A stretch of 64,000 bases of DNA from Potentilla sterilis (Eukaryota; Streptophyta; Magnoliopsida; Rosales; Rosaceae): assembly GCA_963682095.1 (NCBI GenBank), contig OY821757.1:53627020-53691019 (forward strand), read 5' to 3'. The position numbers and the translations under genes are program-made. This document shows positions 20,881 to 32,800 of this stretch, in pieces. The number at the start of each line of letters is the position of its first letter. The first letter of the stretch is position 1. The notes beneath the pieces are model-generated. The model had not been told where the DNA came from and did no database searches. It saw nothing but the letters and a program-made list of their open reading frames with translations.

Positions 20881-20887
20881 TTTTATA
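20881..20887 (-). promoter_or_regulatory. TATA box of the small antisense unit, element 1
   Basis: Minus strand GAGGCTATAAAAGCAACACC. The counterpart in element 2 is at 47206-47213 (CTGCTATATAAAGAAACC). Confidence 0.55.
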
Positions 20888-21099
20888 GCCTCGTTTGGAA
20901 GCAATCCAAGGGTTGAGTTTGAATTGCGCAGTTATTAGGTAGTTGGGTGTGGGAACCGTTTGCGTTTGAATTTCAAATTCTTGAGAAACGGTTCTGCAGC
21001 TTTGTCAGTGATGATAAGACAGATGTGCAGAGGGTCTGATTTTTGAACCAAACCGAGTTGGGCTTGGTTTTTGGGCTCGGATTGTCAATAAAATAAACA

Positions 21100-21101
<2 letters not shown>

Positions 21102-21131
<30 letters not shown>
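21102..21131. repeat. (AT)n microsatellite
   Basis: Thirty bases of alternating AT just downstream (minus strand) of the PMD antisense gene's stop. Confidence 0.95.
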
Positions 21132-21133
<2 letters not shown>

Positions 21134-21144
21134 AGCCAGTTTCA

Positions 21145-24100
21145 TTATGGGTTAGGCCTAAATTCATACAGGTGCAGACCCAATCTCTTGATTATGGCCT
21201 TAGTCTTGCTGATCCTTCGGTCTAGTTCTGTCTTGGTCTTCTTCGCCTGGTGCCTTTCCTCTTGTAGTCTGGTCGCCAAGAGCTTTTGCTGGTTCACTTG
21301 GTCCGCGCAACAAGCTTGTTTCTGGCGGAGGAGGGAGATTTTCTGCTCTAAGGCCGCTTTCATATTTTCAAGCTTGGCTATTTCAGCCGCCTCCGTATCG
21401 TTACTGGCCGCAGCGACCAAGTCTGTATATGCACGGGCAGCATCGACAAAGGCCATGTCGGCTTCTTGGAGTTTGGCATGTTGGGGGGACCGGGCAGCTA
21501 GATCTTCCTGCAGACTCTTTAGCTCTGCTGGGAGGCGAAGGAAGGAGGAATTGGCTTCAGTTTGGAGGTCGGGAGGCAGCTGCTGGAACTGGTCCTTAAG
21601 AATCTGGAGAGCGGAGAAGAGTTCGTCCGCCACCTGGGCGTCAGCAGGATCTTTCTCTCCCAGGCACTCCAGGAAACTCCATGCTTCCTGCACTTCCACA
21701 GGTTCCTCTTCAGGGCTGTATGGCGGGGGGAAGAAGTCTTCGGCCAAGGTGGAGGAAGGTGCAGGATTGTCCTGGACTCCAGAGCCAGATCCGCCAGGGG
21801 TTGCAGAGGACTGAGCGGATGGAGAAGTGACGACCAGGCCCGTGGGGGCTTGATTCGGTGGCAAGGGGATCAGCATAATGGCTGATTCCACTGGATCAGG
21901 GTCTGCCGCCAATGGGGTGGCACTGATGGTTGCCACACCATCATCATCCACCTGTTCACGAGAAAGGAGTGTTAGGAGCAGTTCTAACCAAGGAAGGTGG
22001 TAATTCAGGCAGATATATAACACACCTCAACAATCTCTGGCTGGGGGATTACTTCTGGCTGGTCCAGAGGAAGCCATGGCTGCTCTTGCTGATCAAGTCC
22101 AGGCTGGTCATCCGCTGGGGTTGGAGTGTGTTTAACCCGGGGGGCAGCGTCAGCCATGGATCCTCCACCAGTAATAGCTTCCTCTTCCGCCAGTGAAAGA
22201 TCAGGTAGAGGGGAAGAAGGCTCGTTGGTAGCTGGGAATTCAGCGCCAATAATTGGCTCTTCTTCTTCTAGCTCCAATCTAGGAGGTGAGCTGGAAGCTA
22301 GCAGATCGGGAGTTGAAGAGCAACACGGCGCACCACTAGGCAGTGGTAGAGGCTCATCTGCTGTGGTCTCCGCCAAAATGACTTCAGGGTTTTCCCTCAC
22401 CTCCGGCCCAGTTTCTGCAGCGGCAGAAGATGTCAGGGTTGGCTTAATTGAACTCTGACCAACTGCTAGAGGAAGACTGGAGGATGTACCTGCATTAGGA
22501 TCAAGATAGCACAGAGGAACGGGTTGAGGAAAACAATCGCCACAAATCTCTTGAAGATTTTGGAAGAGGTCCAGATAATCTTGCTCGAGACTAGAAGAAC
22601 TTGTGGAATCTTCAGAGAAGTCAGAGGACTCACCAGAGGAAAGTTCAATTATTTCAGGGCCTCGGCTGGCGGCTGCAGCAGATGAGGAGCTCATCCTACG
22701 GAGTATAAGGGTCTGCAAGGATGGATAGAGTTCGGATATCTACATCACGTATGCATTTATAAGCTGGTAATTAAAAAACACAAGGAGACGTGGGAAAGTT
22801 GAAATCACTTACGGGTGTGTCCTCCTCCACCTCATCAGGCTCTTCGTCCGCCTCGATGACGGTTTTACCCCTCTTTGGGCGCGGGTGAAGCTCACAATCA
22901 GCTTTCAGTTTCCCTCTATCCGTTGAGGTTTGGCCAGATGCCTGTTTCCATCAGACAATTAAGGGTTATACGGGGAATTTTGGCAAACCAAAACAGCAGT
23001 TGAAAGCAGAAGTTTGTTACCTTTCCTGGGGGCAGGTTGAGATATAGCGGATCGCCCCTTAGCACCTTTTGATCAGGTTGGGGAAGGTGCTTACCCTGGT
23101 TTCTGAAGAGCCTCCGGAAGTAGTAGACGGATGGCTGATCAAAGAGCGAGCCTCTTAGATGCGCCCACCAGCATTGGTAGGGGCCAGTGGCATCCATGGA
23201 GGCCTGCAGGTTCGGGTATTGCTCCCAGCCTGGAATGTCAAGGGGTTCCAGGCGTGATGTATGGCTGACAGCGGACACTGGAGGAAATTCTCTGCTGTTC
23301 CACCAAGCCGAGAAAAGGTTCACACTCTTCAACGGCGGATATGGCAGAAGTTGAATGAGTCCGAACTGCCGGGCAAAGAAGTGAGGCGCATAAACCTTAT
23401 AGCTGCGATGCCTTTTGTCACTGGAGAAGAGGGGCAGGTCTGCCATGGAAGTACAATGGACGAAGATCCTTCGACCTCTTCCTCCTAGCTCCCTGGATGG
23501 GAGGAAGCCCCGAGATAACCCTCTCGGGTACCTTAAATGGATCAGCCGCTGTGCCTTTGCAAAGAACTCATTGGCGGTTGTATTGAAGAAGATGTCAAGG
23601 CAGATGGCATAGCTGAGGTCAGGGTTGGGGGCGCATCCAACGTATTCTTGCCCTACAACCTGATCAGGCTTGGATTTCCCCTTCATGGTTGGAATGAGCT
23701 GGGGAAAGTGCATCTGGCACCAGATGTCCAATATCCAGAGCGGGCCAGACTGGGCACAGTGCATGGGCTGGGCGGATATCTGGTGAAGGCAGCGGTAGAG
23801 GTGTGCTAGAACAATTTGGCCAAGGCCAATCTCTTGGCCAGCATTGATCACCTCCGCCATGCGATGATAGACTTTGGTCATCTTGTTGGTGGTGGAGCAA
23901 AACACTCCACCAATCGCATTGTCTGCCTTAGAGAAGGCTTTCACCCAGCTCTCGAACCCAGAAGCTTCAGCGCTACCGATAGGGTACCGGGGGAACGCCT
24001 TCTCAGAGTAGTCGCTCTCGTCATAGGGCTTGGTGCCGAGAGGGAACCCAATTCCGGCATAGAGGTCCAGCAACGTGACAGTTGCGTGACCAAATTTAAA

Positions 24101-24588
24101 CTCGAAAGCATTGACTGAGGGGTTCCAGAGGCTGATAAGCGGGACGAGAGCACATATGTTTCCTCCTTTTGGGCTGAGGCTGAAGCAGAGTTTGATACGT
24201 CAGCAACTCCAGCCTTTCTCCAGATTTCCTTGTCAAGGGGGAGCCTTTCCACGTACCATTCCTTCATCCAGGGCTTAACCAGAGGCCAGACGGCGTGATT
24301 AACGGCGGCCTAGTGGTGATTGGATTGGAAGTTGGGGCATTCTACCGGGTCTTCAGAACGGAAAATTACCGGCAGCGGGCGAGCCGAGCCGTTGAGAATT
24401 TGGTGTGCTCAGCCGTCGTCGTCAGCGTTATAGCCCGCCACATAGGGACCCAAAGAGGCCTGTTACTCTTGGGGAAGCCCGAGGCAGGTCCGGTCATCAG
24501 CTCCGGAGCAGGTGATGAGAGGGAGGAGTTGATTTTTGGCGTTGTTCGCTGTAGAGCAGCGGACAACGAAATTCATTGTTGAGGCCAT
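21145..24588 (-). pseudogene. Antisense PMD-type gene of element 1 (multi-exon, frameshifted)
   Basis: A minus-strand gene opposite to gag-pol. The proposed start is ATG 24588 (MASTMNFVV). The core (24267-23020) resembles the plant mobile domain, with LYAGIGFPLGTKPYDESDY, FCSTTNKMTKVYHRMAEVI, IGLGQIVLAHLYRCLHQI and SGPLWILDIWCQMHFP. Introns fit GT-AG: donor GGAAAG|GTAACA (about 23021) to CAG (about 22936); ACACCC|GTAAGT (about 22813) to TGCAG (about 22697); GTTGAG|GTGTGT (about 22025) to GAACAG (about 21952). The last exon encodes a coiled coil (about 21600-21180). Breaks are an early stop near 24465 and a frameshift near 24190-24200. Element 2 shares the coiled-coil intron position. PMD proteins are known from transposons and from host genes tied to silencing; the role here is unknown. 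Confidence 0.72.
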
Positions 24589-24671
24589 TGGATTCGAACT
24601 TGAGTTTTTCTAGGTTGATCTGAGGAAGGGAAGAGAATGGTCTGAATGAGAAACCGAAGGGTCTCAACTGG

Positions 24672-24678
24672 ATTTATA
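24672..24678 (-). promoter_or_regulatory. TATA box of the PMD antisense gene, element 1
   Basis: Minus strand GATCCTTTATAAATCCAGTT, about 85 bp upstream of ATG 24588. An equivalent box occurs in element 2 (58498-58508). Confidence 0.6.
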
Positions 24679-24880
24679 AAGGATCCGAAAGGGGTTCTGG
24701 AGATTTTGAAATGGTGGGTTTTTGCGGCAATTAAGGGTTTATGTGAACAGTAATACCTTTTCGATTTGGGGAATTGTGATTGTTGAGGGAACAGCGCAAC
24801 AGTCCAAATATGTAAATGCTGCGGATGAGCTGACATTTGGGGCGATCAGTCTCTCTTCTATTTCATTGGGCTTTCAATCT

Positions 24881-24897
24881 CGGAGACTGGGGGGCAA
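24881..24897 (+). other. Polypurine tract of element 1
   Basis: cggagactggggggcaa directly abuts the 3' LTR. Element 2 has the same ggctgaggggcaa position at 58697-58709. Confidence 0.85.
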
Positions 24898-25956
24898 TGT
24901 TTGGGCCACAATTGGAGTTTGCTTCAATTGGGCTTTTACCCCGAGGCCTAGAGGGGTTTAGGTTAAACCGAATCCAATATGCACACTTCCTGTTTCATTT
25001 GGGAAAGAATACTTGGAGAGAGAGTATTGATTTGTTACCTGATCAGATTGGGGTTATTTTGTAGTAATCCAATTACACAATACGTGAATTACCTTAACGG
25101 ATAATAAGGTGTAAAGGCTGATTGAGATAAACTAGGGATTGTTATGGATAGCAATCTATTTCTAAAAGGTATCTTAGTAGAATCAGGAATTGACTTTCTA
25201 TGGATTCGATTGGGCTTATTTCGGCTTTAATTGAATGATGATCTTGACAATATACGGTGTGGAATGAGTCCCCTAGGTCAAGGGAAAGTCTGATCTCATT
25301 TTATTCTTAACCGATCTGATTTGAGGTGGTTTAAGAAAGGAAAGTCCTAGTCAATCCCGGAATCCGCCAGGCTGGATCTTCAAGCATTAGGGTTTCGTGA
25401 ATCATATAAATATAACTCTTTTGCAACTGAGAAATGGTTCACAACCATCTACAAACAAACACAAGTTCTAGCGCACCGCTAACTTGCAAAAGCCTCTCCG
25501 GAGCAACTCACGCAATTTGCCTCCACCTGCGATCGATCACATCTCGCACTCGTGTCGAGCGGTTGCTGAGCCTATCGAGTCAGTCCGCTACTCCGGTAGC
25601 AATCGAGTCGTTACCCCGGTAACACACAACCGTGGTCTTGGTTTAGCTCTGCTTTGCTTCTCCGGATCAGAGTAAGATCCTCAATCCTCAGGGGGTTCAG
25701 AAGAAAATCCTGTTAGCCAGTTTATTCAGGTCTTGTTCGAGCCCTGTACGCCTAAGCGCCCGCGTAACAGTTGCTTGGTCAGGAAGTCAGAGTCTATTGG
25801 GAGCAGACGAGAGGACTCGCCAGGGGTCGTCCGCAGTTGAGTTGCACCGCTCCAAAGGGTGCTGGCACGCCTTAGCACACAGAAGACACGCGAGGAGCCC
25901 GCCTCCTCCATCCCCAAGTGCTGACTGTTCGCCAGGTGCTAAATCCGCCACGAACA
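24898..25956 (+). repeat. 3' LTR of element 1
   Basis: 1,059 bp, TGTTTGGGCC...CCACGAACA, collinear with 1101-2166; followed by the CACTG duplication. Confidence 0.95.
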
Positions 25957-25961
25957 CACTG
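25957..25961. repeat. Target-site duplication CACTG (right) of element 1
   Basis: Partner of 1096-1100; the TNL pseudogene resumes with tttgcaaaatgcacgag. Confidence 0.95.
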
Positions 25962-26590
25962 TTTGCAAAATGCACGAGATTCTTGCAATCTTTCAAGTTC
26001 AGCAGAGAAAGTCTTTCAAGCACTTCAATTCCTGGGTGTCTACCTTATACAGTCCAGTAAAACCTTCTAGAATCAGAAGCTCAAGATATGGCATACCTTT
26101 AAAGTATGGGGTGTCAACGAGATTCAGAGAGTGACTCAGGTTAATATTTTTCGAACTGTATAAAGGCTGCAAGTCAAGTAAAAACCATAAAGGAGATTAG
26201 CTTCCATGATATATTCAACAATCATTTTAAGTAACAAAAGAATGATATAATAATTACAGTATACCTCCGTTCCTATCCGAACATGTTTAATAAAGCTATG
26301 ACATAAGATGAGTTCGAATAGCTTCTGAGGATTGAAATGTGCTGGCAGTGATTTTGACAATACCTCGTCCAATCAAGAATCCGTTAACTATTATGAAGCC
26401 CCTTAGGTAGGTTCCCGTTCTTAATCTTCAGGAATCTCAACTTGTTCATCATTGAAAATGATTTCGGAGTCACGTCCACCTCCATTCCAGACTCAGTTGA
26501 GTCTACAAATATGCCTTCTATTGCTTCAGTTCCCTATCAACCAATTTTATCAGACCATAAAAAGTAGAATTAGTAGACTGACTTGTCATA
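25962..26590 (-). pseudogene. TNL resistance pseudogene, NB-LRR linker and first LRRs (right half)
   Basis: The continuation of the gene cut at 1100. 25962-26165 matches the start of the LRR exon of the intact TNL (31548-31749), with the intron boundary gcaagtcaagtaaaaacc preserved. 26270-26550 matches its third exon (31857-32132), including the gttccctatcaacca acceptor. Reading frames are degraded. Homology to the TNL stops near 26590, where a different repeat begins, so the NB-ARC and TIR exons are missing here. Together with 1-1100 this is one disrupted TNL copy. Confidence 0.88.
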
Positions 26591-27116
26591 TATGTATTAC
26601 TACAACAGTGAAATAAAAACTGTTGTTTGTATGTTTTTCTCTCCTAATTTCAGACATCAGTTTTTTCATAGCTATGTTGTTGGATTAAAAACCTATATGC
26701 TATCTTCCCCAAAGGTTTATGGTTGCGGAGAATGTGAGAACAAAATCGAGGAAACGATCGGCAGAGCCCTACTTGAAAGATTTATAACACAACAGATAAT
26801 GAAAAAATGTTGTGTGAATCTCTGAAGAGCTTGGTTCACACAACGTATTTTTATTTTCTGTTGTATGATTACAACCTCATATTCTAGTATTCTTATGAGG
26901 GGAGGTTGTCGTCTTTTTTTGTATGATACATACAACAAATATGGTCGAAACTGTTGTGCAATATCTTTTGTAAAATCAACTTTCAAATTTTTTATGGGAT
27001 CACACAATGAACTGCTCTTAAAAACTGTTATGTGGTTAATTTTCTCTTATCACACAACGTTACGCTGTAAAACCGTTGTCTGTGTAGTGTTATCTGATGC
27101 ACTTATTGGTGTAGTG
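26591..27116. mobile_element. Small CACTA/MITE-like remnant
   Basis: The right end inverts to CACTACACCAATAAGTGC, a CACTA-type terminus. The left end reads tactacaacagtg, a weak match. Inside, short inverted words recur (acaacagt/actgttgt, cacacaacg/cgttgtctgtg). No transposase and no clear TSD. It sits exactly between the TNL pseudogene and a copia fragment. Confidence 0.4.
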
Positions 27117-27525
27117 TGACTATGTGTTCACATTAAAAGGTGGAACAGTGTTATGGAAATCCTCCAAACAAACCATTATAACTAGATCCACAATGAAGTC
27201 TGAGTTTGTGGTACCAGACTAATGTGGGGAAGAAGCACAATGGTTATACTAATTTATAAAGGATATTCCAAGATGGGAAAAACCTGTTCTTACAATATGC
27301 ATGTGTTGTGATAGTTAATCAGCTATTAGCAGGGCACAAATCAATAGTACGTCTAGACACATCCTTCGAGGACGTAAAACCAGTTGACTACTCTCTATTG
27401 GAGTTATTTTTAGTGACTATGTGAAGTCAAAATATAATATTGCGGATCCGCTAACCAAAAGGTTAACTAGAGATTTATTTGATAAATCATCAAGAGGAAT
27501 GGGACTAAAGCCCATGAATTAAAAA
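27117..27525 (+). pseudogene. Copia RNase H remnant
   Basis: Degraded C-terminus of a Ty1/copia polyprotein: YVFTLKGGTVLWKSSKQT at the start, CDSQSAI-like traces in the middle, and a clear DYVKSKYNIADPLTKRL ... SSRGMGLKPMN-stop ending near 27521. Several stops and frameshifts. The rest of the element upstream is missing. Confidence 0.8.
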
Positions 27526-28099
27526 TCTTTACAGTGGATACCCAACCTAGTTGACTGGAGATTCCAAGATCTAGGTTCAAAGGGACAACTAAATTGTAGA
27601 GATAATGTCGGATCACTGTGGGGAGTTTTCACATGTCCATTCCTATGATGAAAAATAGTGATGCCCGCAAAGAATGAGGTTAAGCTAAAGCTTTTAATGA
27701 TTCTTACGTGTCGGGAAATCCGAGCGGAGTAATGCATGTTACTCTTAATTAAGAGATCACCTATGTAAGAGAGAAGTGGGGCCGCTTCTAAGGGAATTGT
27801 TGAGGCACAATTCTTATCAAACTCTTACAGAACCAGGCGCGTGTCCAAGGCCAAAATGGACACAATAGTGAGAACTGTAAGAGTACCAGGAAGATTCCTG
27901 TGTGACGTATGACATCATTTACACAAATGACGAATAGTTCAAAGATATCACGTCTACTGTTTAGTTAGTAAAGTAAGCATACTCTCACAAGGGAAGGTTT
28001 AAAAGGTCAAACCTACCTATCCTAAGCAGGTTTCAACCGTAGAAATCTATCACCATGTCTATCGAGTCTTTGGTCGTTAATTTCATTCAAGTGGGAAAC
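27526..28099 (+). other. 3' untranslated region and polypurine tract of the copia remnant
   Basis: Non-coding sequence between the copia stop and its LTR, ending in caagtgggaaac (a PPT) immediately before TGTTGGAAAATGG. Confidence 0.65.
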
Positions 28100-29001
28100 T
28101 GTTGGAAAATGGTGAAAATCACCATTTATTTTAACCAATTTAATTTGAAGAATTTAAGTAGACGCACTTAATATTCGTTAATGATAAATTATGAATTTGT
28201 ATTCTCCGGTTTGAGGGTTACAAATTCATGCAATCATCTGCTTAAATTGGTTATGGTGTGAATAAGAAATTGTCACCCAAAACGTGCTCACTACTTGAAT
28301 TCTGGAATGTGTAACAACAGAACCCATTTCAATTTTGTAACAGCAGACTCACTGTAACGACAGATTTAATGAGATTGAATTCTGTAACTACCGAATTCAT
28401 TGTGTAACTGTTGTAACGTATGAAATGGAATTCATTGAGGAAATAGTTATGTCATATATATGAATTAGAATTTATTTCTGAATTCATTTTGTAACGGTTA
28501 TAACTTATGATATGATATTCATTTATGAATTTATGGCAATTAAAGTAGTAACTTGATTTCCCCCTATTTAAAGAGCGACTTATTTCTATGTTCAAAAACA
28601 CCAAGAGCATTCAGCTTTGTCCTCTTCACAAAGTCGTTCTCTGCTCTACTCGATCTTCTTGTTTTTACTCTGGTGATGGGTAGAAGGTACTAGCATTTCG
28701 TAGGTGTTCTTGTAACAGTGCAGCCACAAGAGCTCAAAAGGTCGTTGTATCATAGGAGGCGAGCGTCAATAGGCCTGTTGCACCGGTAGAGGCGGCGTAA
28801 TTGTCTTAAGGACAGTGTGTGACACACACGACTCGACTCGACTCTTTCCCTTCTGATTTGAAACTCCATTGGTATTGGTTGAGTATAATCCTACTCCATT
28901 CTTTGATTCTGAAATTTTGGTTTTAATTTCAAATTAAGAATTTATTTCAATTATATATTTGCAATATCATACCCATTATATTTTACAGTACATTCATAAC
29001 A
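28100..29001 (+). repeat. 3' LTR of the copia remnant
   Basis: Starts TGTTGGAAAATGGTG next to a PPT; the end is placed at ...TACATTCATAACA by the CA rule. A promoter-like stretch (ccccctatttaaagagcg, about 28560) and a leader follow. No second LTR is in the window, so the right boundary is uncertain. Confidence 0.6.
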
Positions 29002-29844
29002 AGATACTCAGCTTTTGCTATCTGATTTTTTTTTTTGGTTATCTGAAAAAAGTCTGCACTTTGTAAACTTTTACTTTGTTAATCTCCTTAACGGTATAAA
29101 TTACAATGTTGATTAAACATTTAGATTTCAATGCCAAAACATTTGTATTACCATAAATTAATTGAACAATATTCAAATCGAAAAGGGGAAGAACATCAAA
29201 TAACAAAAGAAGATGCCATCAATAAGCTAAAACCCGCTGCAACGCGCGGGCCTGTATCCTTATTATCTTTCAGGTAAGTACGATGAATACTTAGACACAC
29301 TCGTTTGTTGGCACATGAACTTGGGAGTTGGCAATAGAAGAATTTTCGGTTGCTAGTCCATAATATTACTTCCTTTAGATTTTAAATATAGTACTTGAAA
29401 AAGACCACTATGTTATGACATTGAACCATCCTGTGACAAAACATGATGTCGGAATTGCTCCTTTGGATTTTAATATAATTGGTTAAACACCATATGATGT
29501 TATGGACAAGATTAATATTGAGTTGGAAAGACGAGACCTCAATTGAGGACTTGCGTATGACAACTTATATATGTAAATAGATAGATTGGAATGAGGGTAA
29601 CACTCTGCAAGGGATTCTGGTTCATGAAACTTGAATTATTGGACTGTCAGAATAATTATTGATATTTTTTTGTTAAAGATAATTATCGACTTTATGAACA
29701 CAAATAAGGGGAGGAGCTTAACCACATTTTAAATGTTCCACTAAAAGTTAACATAAATTGGTCAAATTCAAAACCGATAGACATGATTAACAAGGAAAAG
29801 CAAGGAGAAAGAAAGTGTATTTATTATGTTTGTGGTCATGAATA
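29002..29844. other. Intergenic DNA downstream of the TNL
   Basis: AT-rich with no ORF of note. Contains the GC-rich hairpin cccgctgcaacgcgcggg (29232-29249). The minus-strand 3' UTR of the TNL should begin below 29845. Confidence 0.5.
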
Positions 29845-32800
29845 TTAAAGGCTTGATGATTGTCCTGCGCCGTTAAGGGAGAGTAATTTCATTCTTTTTG
29901 GATGACCTTGAGTTGCATCGCTAGATGCTGCATGAGTGATTTCTCGCTTGGTATTGCTCTGTTTCAATAAATATGTTTGCCCAAGCTCCTCCGCATCTTG
30001 CTCATATACCACACGGACACCACACTTTTTCACTCGCACATTTTTCTTATCAAAATCTCTCCCGCCCCACACGAGGGAGGGTTCAAATGAGAATTCAAAC
30101 TGACCGTAGATATCCTGCGACTTCTCTGGGAACATATTCCTATAGTAGAAGCACATGTGATCCCCCACGGGTTGATCCCACTCTTCCCCAAATATTGGAC
30201 CAAAGATGGGACCCAAGCGTTTTCCATTGGCCGTCAATGAGCAATCTATGGCCCACTTAACCAAAGGTGGGAGTGGTTTGAGGAGTCTAAAAACAGCACA
30301 CACGGCGAATCCCATAAATTTGTGAGTCAACCAACCTGAATGCAGCTCTACAGTTATTGAAGACCCCACACTTTGGTGATTGTACCACGCCGGTATTTCA
30401 TTTCCTGGACAAACAAAATTAAATAGTAGGGAAAGAAATCTTTTTCTCTCCAAGAAGCGTGCAAGCAATGTTAGTGCTATTCTCTCACAGCTTTCATTCT
30501 CCACCATTTTTAAACAGTTGATAAATATTCCTGTTGCCACCGAATTGCTTTGTCCTATTCCATTGCTCGTTGTATCTAATGACATGCAGTTGATAGCGTT
30601 TACCCATAAATCAGATGGAAGCTCTGGTACTATCTGAAGCTTGCGGCACCCATCCAAGTAAAGATATTTAAGTCGAGAGAGTTGGCCGATGCTTTCGGGT
30701 AGTTTGACGAATTGATTATTCCTCAAGTATAACCTTTCCAATGCGGCTAAACATCCAAAATCACTGGGCATTGCTTGTTCAGAAAGATTGCAGTCACTTA
30801 GATCCAATTCAGTTAATGAATGTAAACCGGACAAACAAGGCAACGACAGTCCCGCCGGAATGTGACTTCTTCTCCGCAATAACTGAAAGGGGTTGAACCT
30901 CATATTCCATGATTGAAGTGACTGCGCTTTACATCCAGCAAAAGACAATTCTTTGAGGTTATTCAAAAGACCAATACAGGAGGGCACTTCTCTCATGCCA
31001 CTTCCACTCAAATCAAGCTTCTCCAAACAACCAACACGACCCAACTCATCTGGCAATTTTTCAAGCTTTAAGCAACCAGAAAGATCAAGGTCTTTGAGTG
31101 ATTTTAAGCCACCTACACTACTTGGAAGACACAAAAGGTGTTTGCAATCTCTCAAGGACATAGAAACAAGTCCTTCAAGCATGCCAATAGAGGGACGTAG
31201 TTCTCGTATAGAAGTTTCACTCGCATCAATCTCTACCAAACACTCCATATGGCCCAAATCTTCTGGAAATTTGTCAAGTTTTGAGCAACCCGAAATATTA
31301 AAAACCTTGAGAGATTTTAAGCCACGTACACTGATTGGAAGAGACGCAAGATCTCTGCAATCTTCCATTTTCAGCAGATGAAGACTTTCAAGCATTCCAA
31401 TTGAGGAAGGTAGTTCTCTTATGCCGCTGCCATTAACACGAAGCTCCTCCAAGCTTTCTAAATGATCCATGTCATTTGGTAGTTTTTTAAGCTTTGAGCA
31501 ACCAGAAAGATTGAGATCTTTGAGAGATTTCAAGCCTCTTACACTGCCTGCAAAATGCACAAGATTCTTGCAATCTTTCAAGTTCAGCAGAGAAAGTCTT
31601 TCAAGCACCTCAATTCCTGGGTCAAGCTCATTCAATCGTATACAACCTTCGAGACACAGAATCTCAAGATATGGCATATATTTCAAATTTGGGGTGTTGA
31701 CTAGATTCACAGAGTGACTCAGATTAATGCTTTTCAAATTGCATAAAGGCTGCATGTCAAGTAAAAACCATAGAAGATATCAGCTTAATTTCATGATATT
31801 TTCAACAATTATTATAAGCAATAAAATAGACCAATAGTATAGTAATGATCATATACCTCCATTCCTATTTGAACATCTCTTAGGCGACTATGACATAAGG
31901 CAAGTTTAAACAGCTGGCGAGGGTAGAAATGTGCTGGTAGAGATTTTAATTGATACCCCGTCCAATCAATAATCCGTAAATTATTGGGAAGATATTCAAG
32001 CCCCTCAGGTAGCTTCACATTCTCAATCTTCAGGTATCTCAATTGGTGCATCTTTGAAAATGATCTCGGAGTCGCTACCGCCACTTCTGACACATATGGG
32101 TCCACAAATATGCATTCTACTGCTTCAGTTCCCTATCAACCAAATTTTATCAGACCATAAAATGTAAATATTTAGCAGACTGACAGACATGTCATATAAT
32201 CTATTAACAGCGAAAATTATTCTGGTACAAAATGTCTTACAGTATTTTGGGTCAAAACATGTTTGACGTCTTTATGAAGCCATAACCTACTGCGCCTGCC
32301 CGGTTCGTTAGGAGATTCCAAGCGAACAATTTCGTGACCCATTTCTCTGAGCAAATCGTGCATCCATAGCCTTCCATATGAAAGAGTCACCAGAGATCTC
32401 TCCATGAGGACTTTTATTCCGATAATAGCAGCAACATCAAAACAATTTAGTACTTCGGTCACTCGATCTGTGTCATGTCCATTAAAGAAACATGCAATGT
32501 CTAGGAATATTTTCTTCTCTTCGGAATCTAGATCATCGTAACTTATTTTGAGTATATCAAAAATTTCCAAGGTACAAACCCTTCCCAGTTTTCTCAACGC
32601 ACTATTCCATGAACTTAGATCTCTCCTGTACAAAGAAGAACCCAGTACTTCAAGAGCTAAAGGAAGACCCTTTGCATAACTTACAACAGATTCTGACAAA
32701 TCAAGAAAATCTTCTTCAGGGTAATCTTTCTTGAATGCTTTCATGCTAAACAACTGAAGAGAATCATCATGATTTAATTCTTCAACCTTCAATCTTCTCT

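Larger units (their letters stand above)
1101..25956 (+). mobile_element. Large Ty3/gypsy LTR retrotransposon, Tat-like (element 1)
   Basis: A 24.9-kb insertion bounded by two TG...CA LTRs of about 1.06 kb and a 5-bp CACTG duplication. The order on the plus strand is 5' LTR, PBS, gag, zinc-knuckle/spacer/protease, RT, RNase H, second RNase H, integrase, antisense genes, PPT, 3' LTR. The YIDD box followed by VVVKSK, the second RNase H after the classical one and the long 3' region with antisense ORFs are traits of the Tat/Ogre/Retand clade. The 7.7-kb nested element (7005-14710) and the MITE (19182-19852) account for about 8.4 kb, so the original element was roughly 16.5 kb. By eye the first 270 bp of the two LTRs differ at about nine positions, which indicates moderate age. 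gag-pol carries a frameshift and several stops, so it is not autonomous today. Confidence 0.93.
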
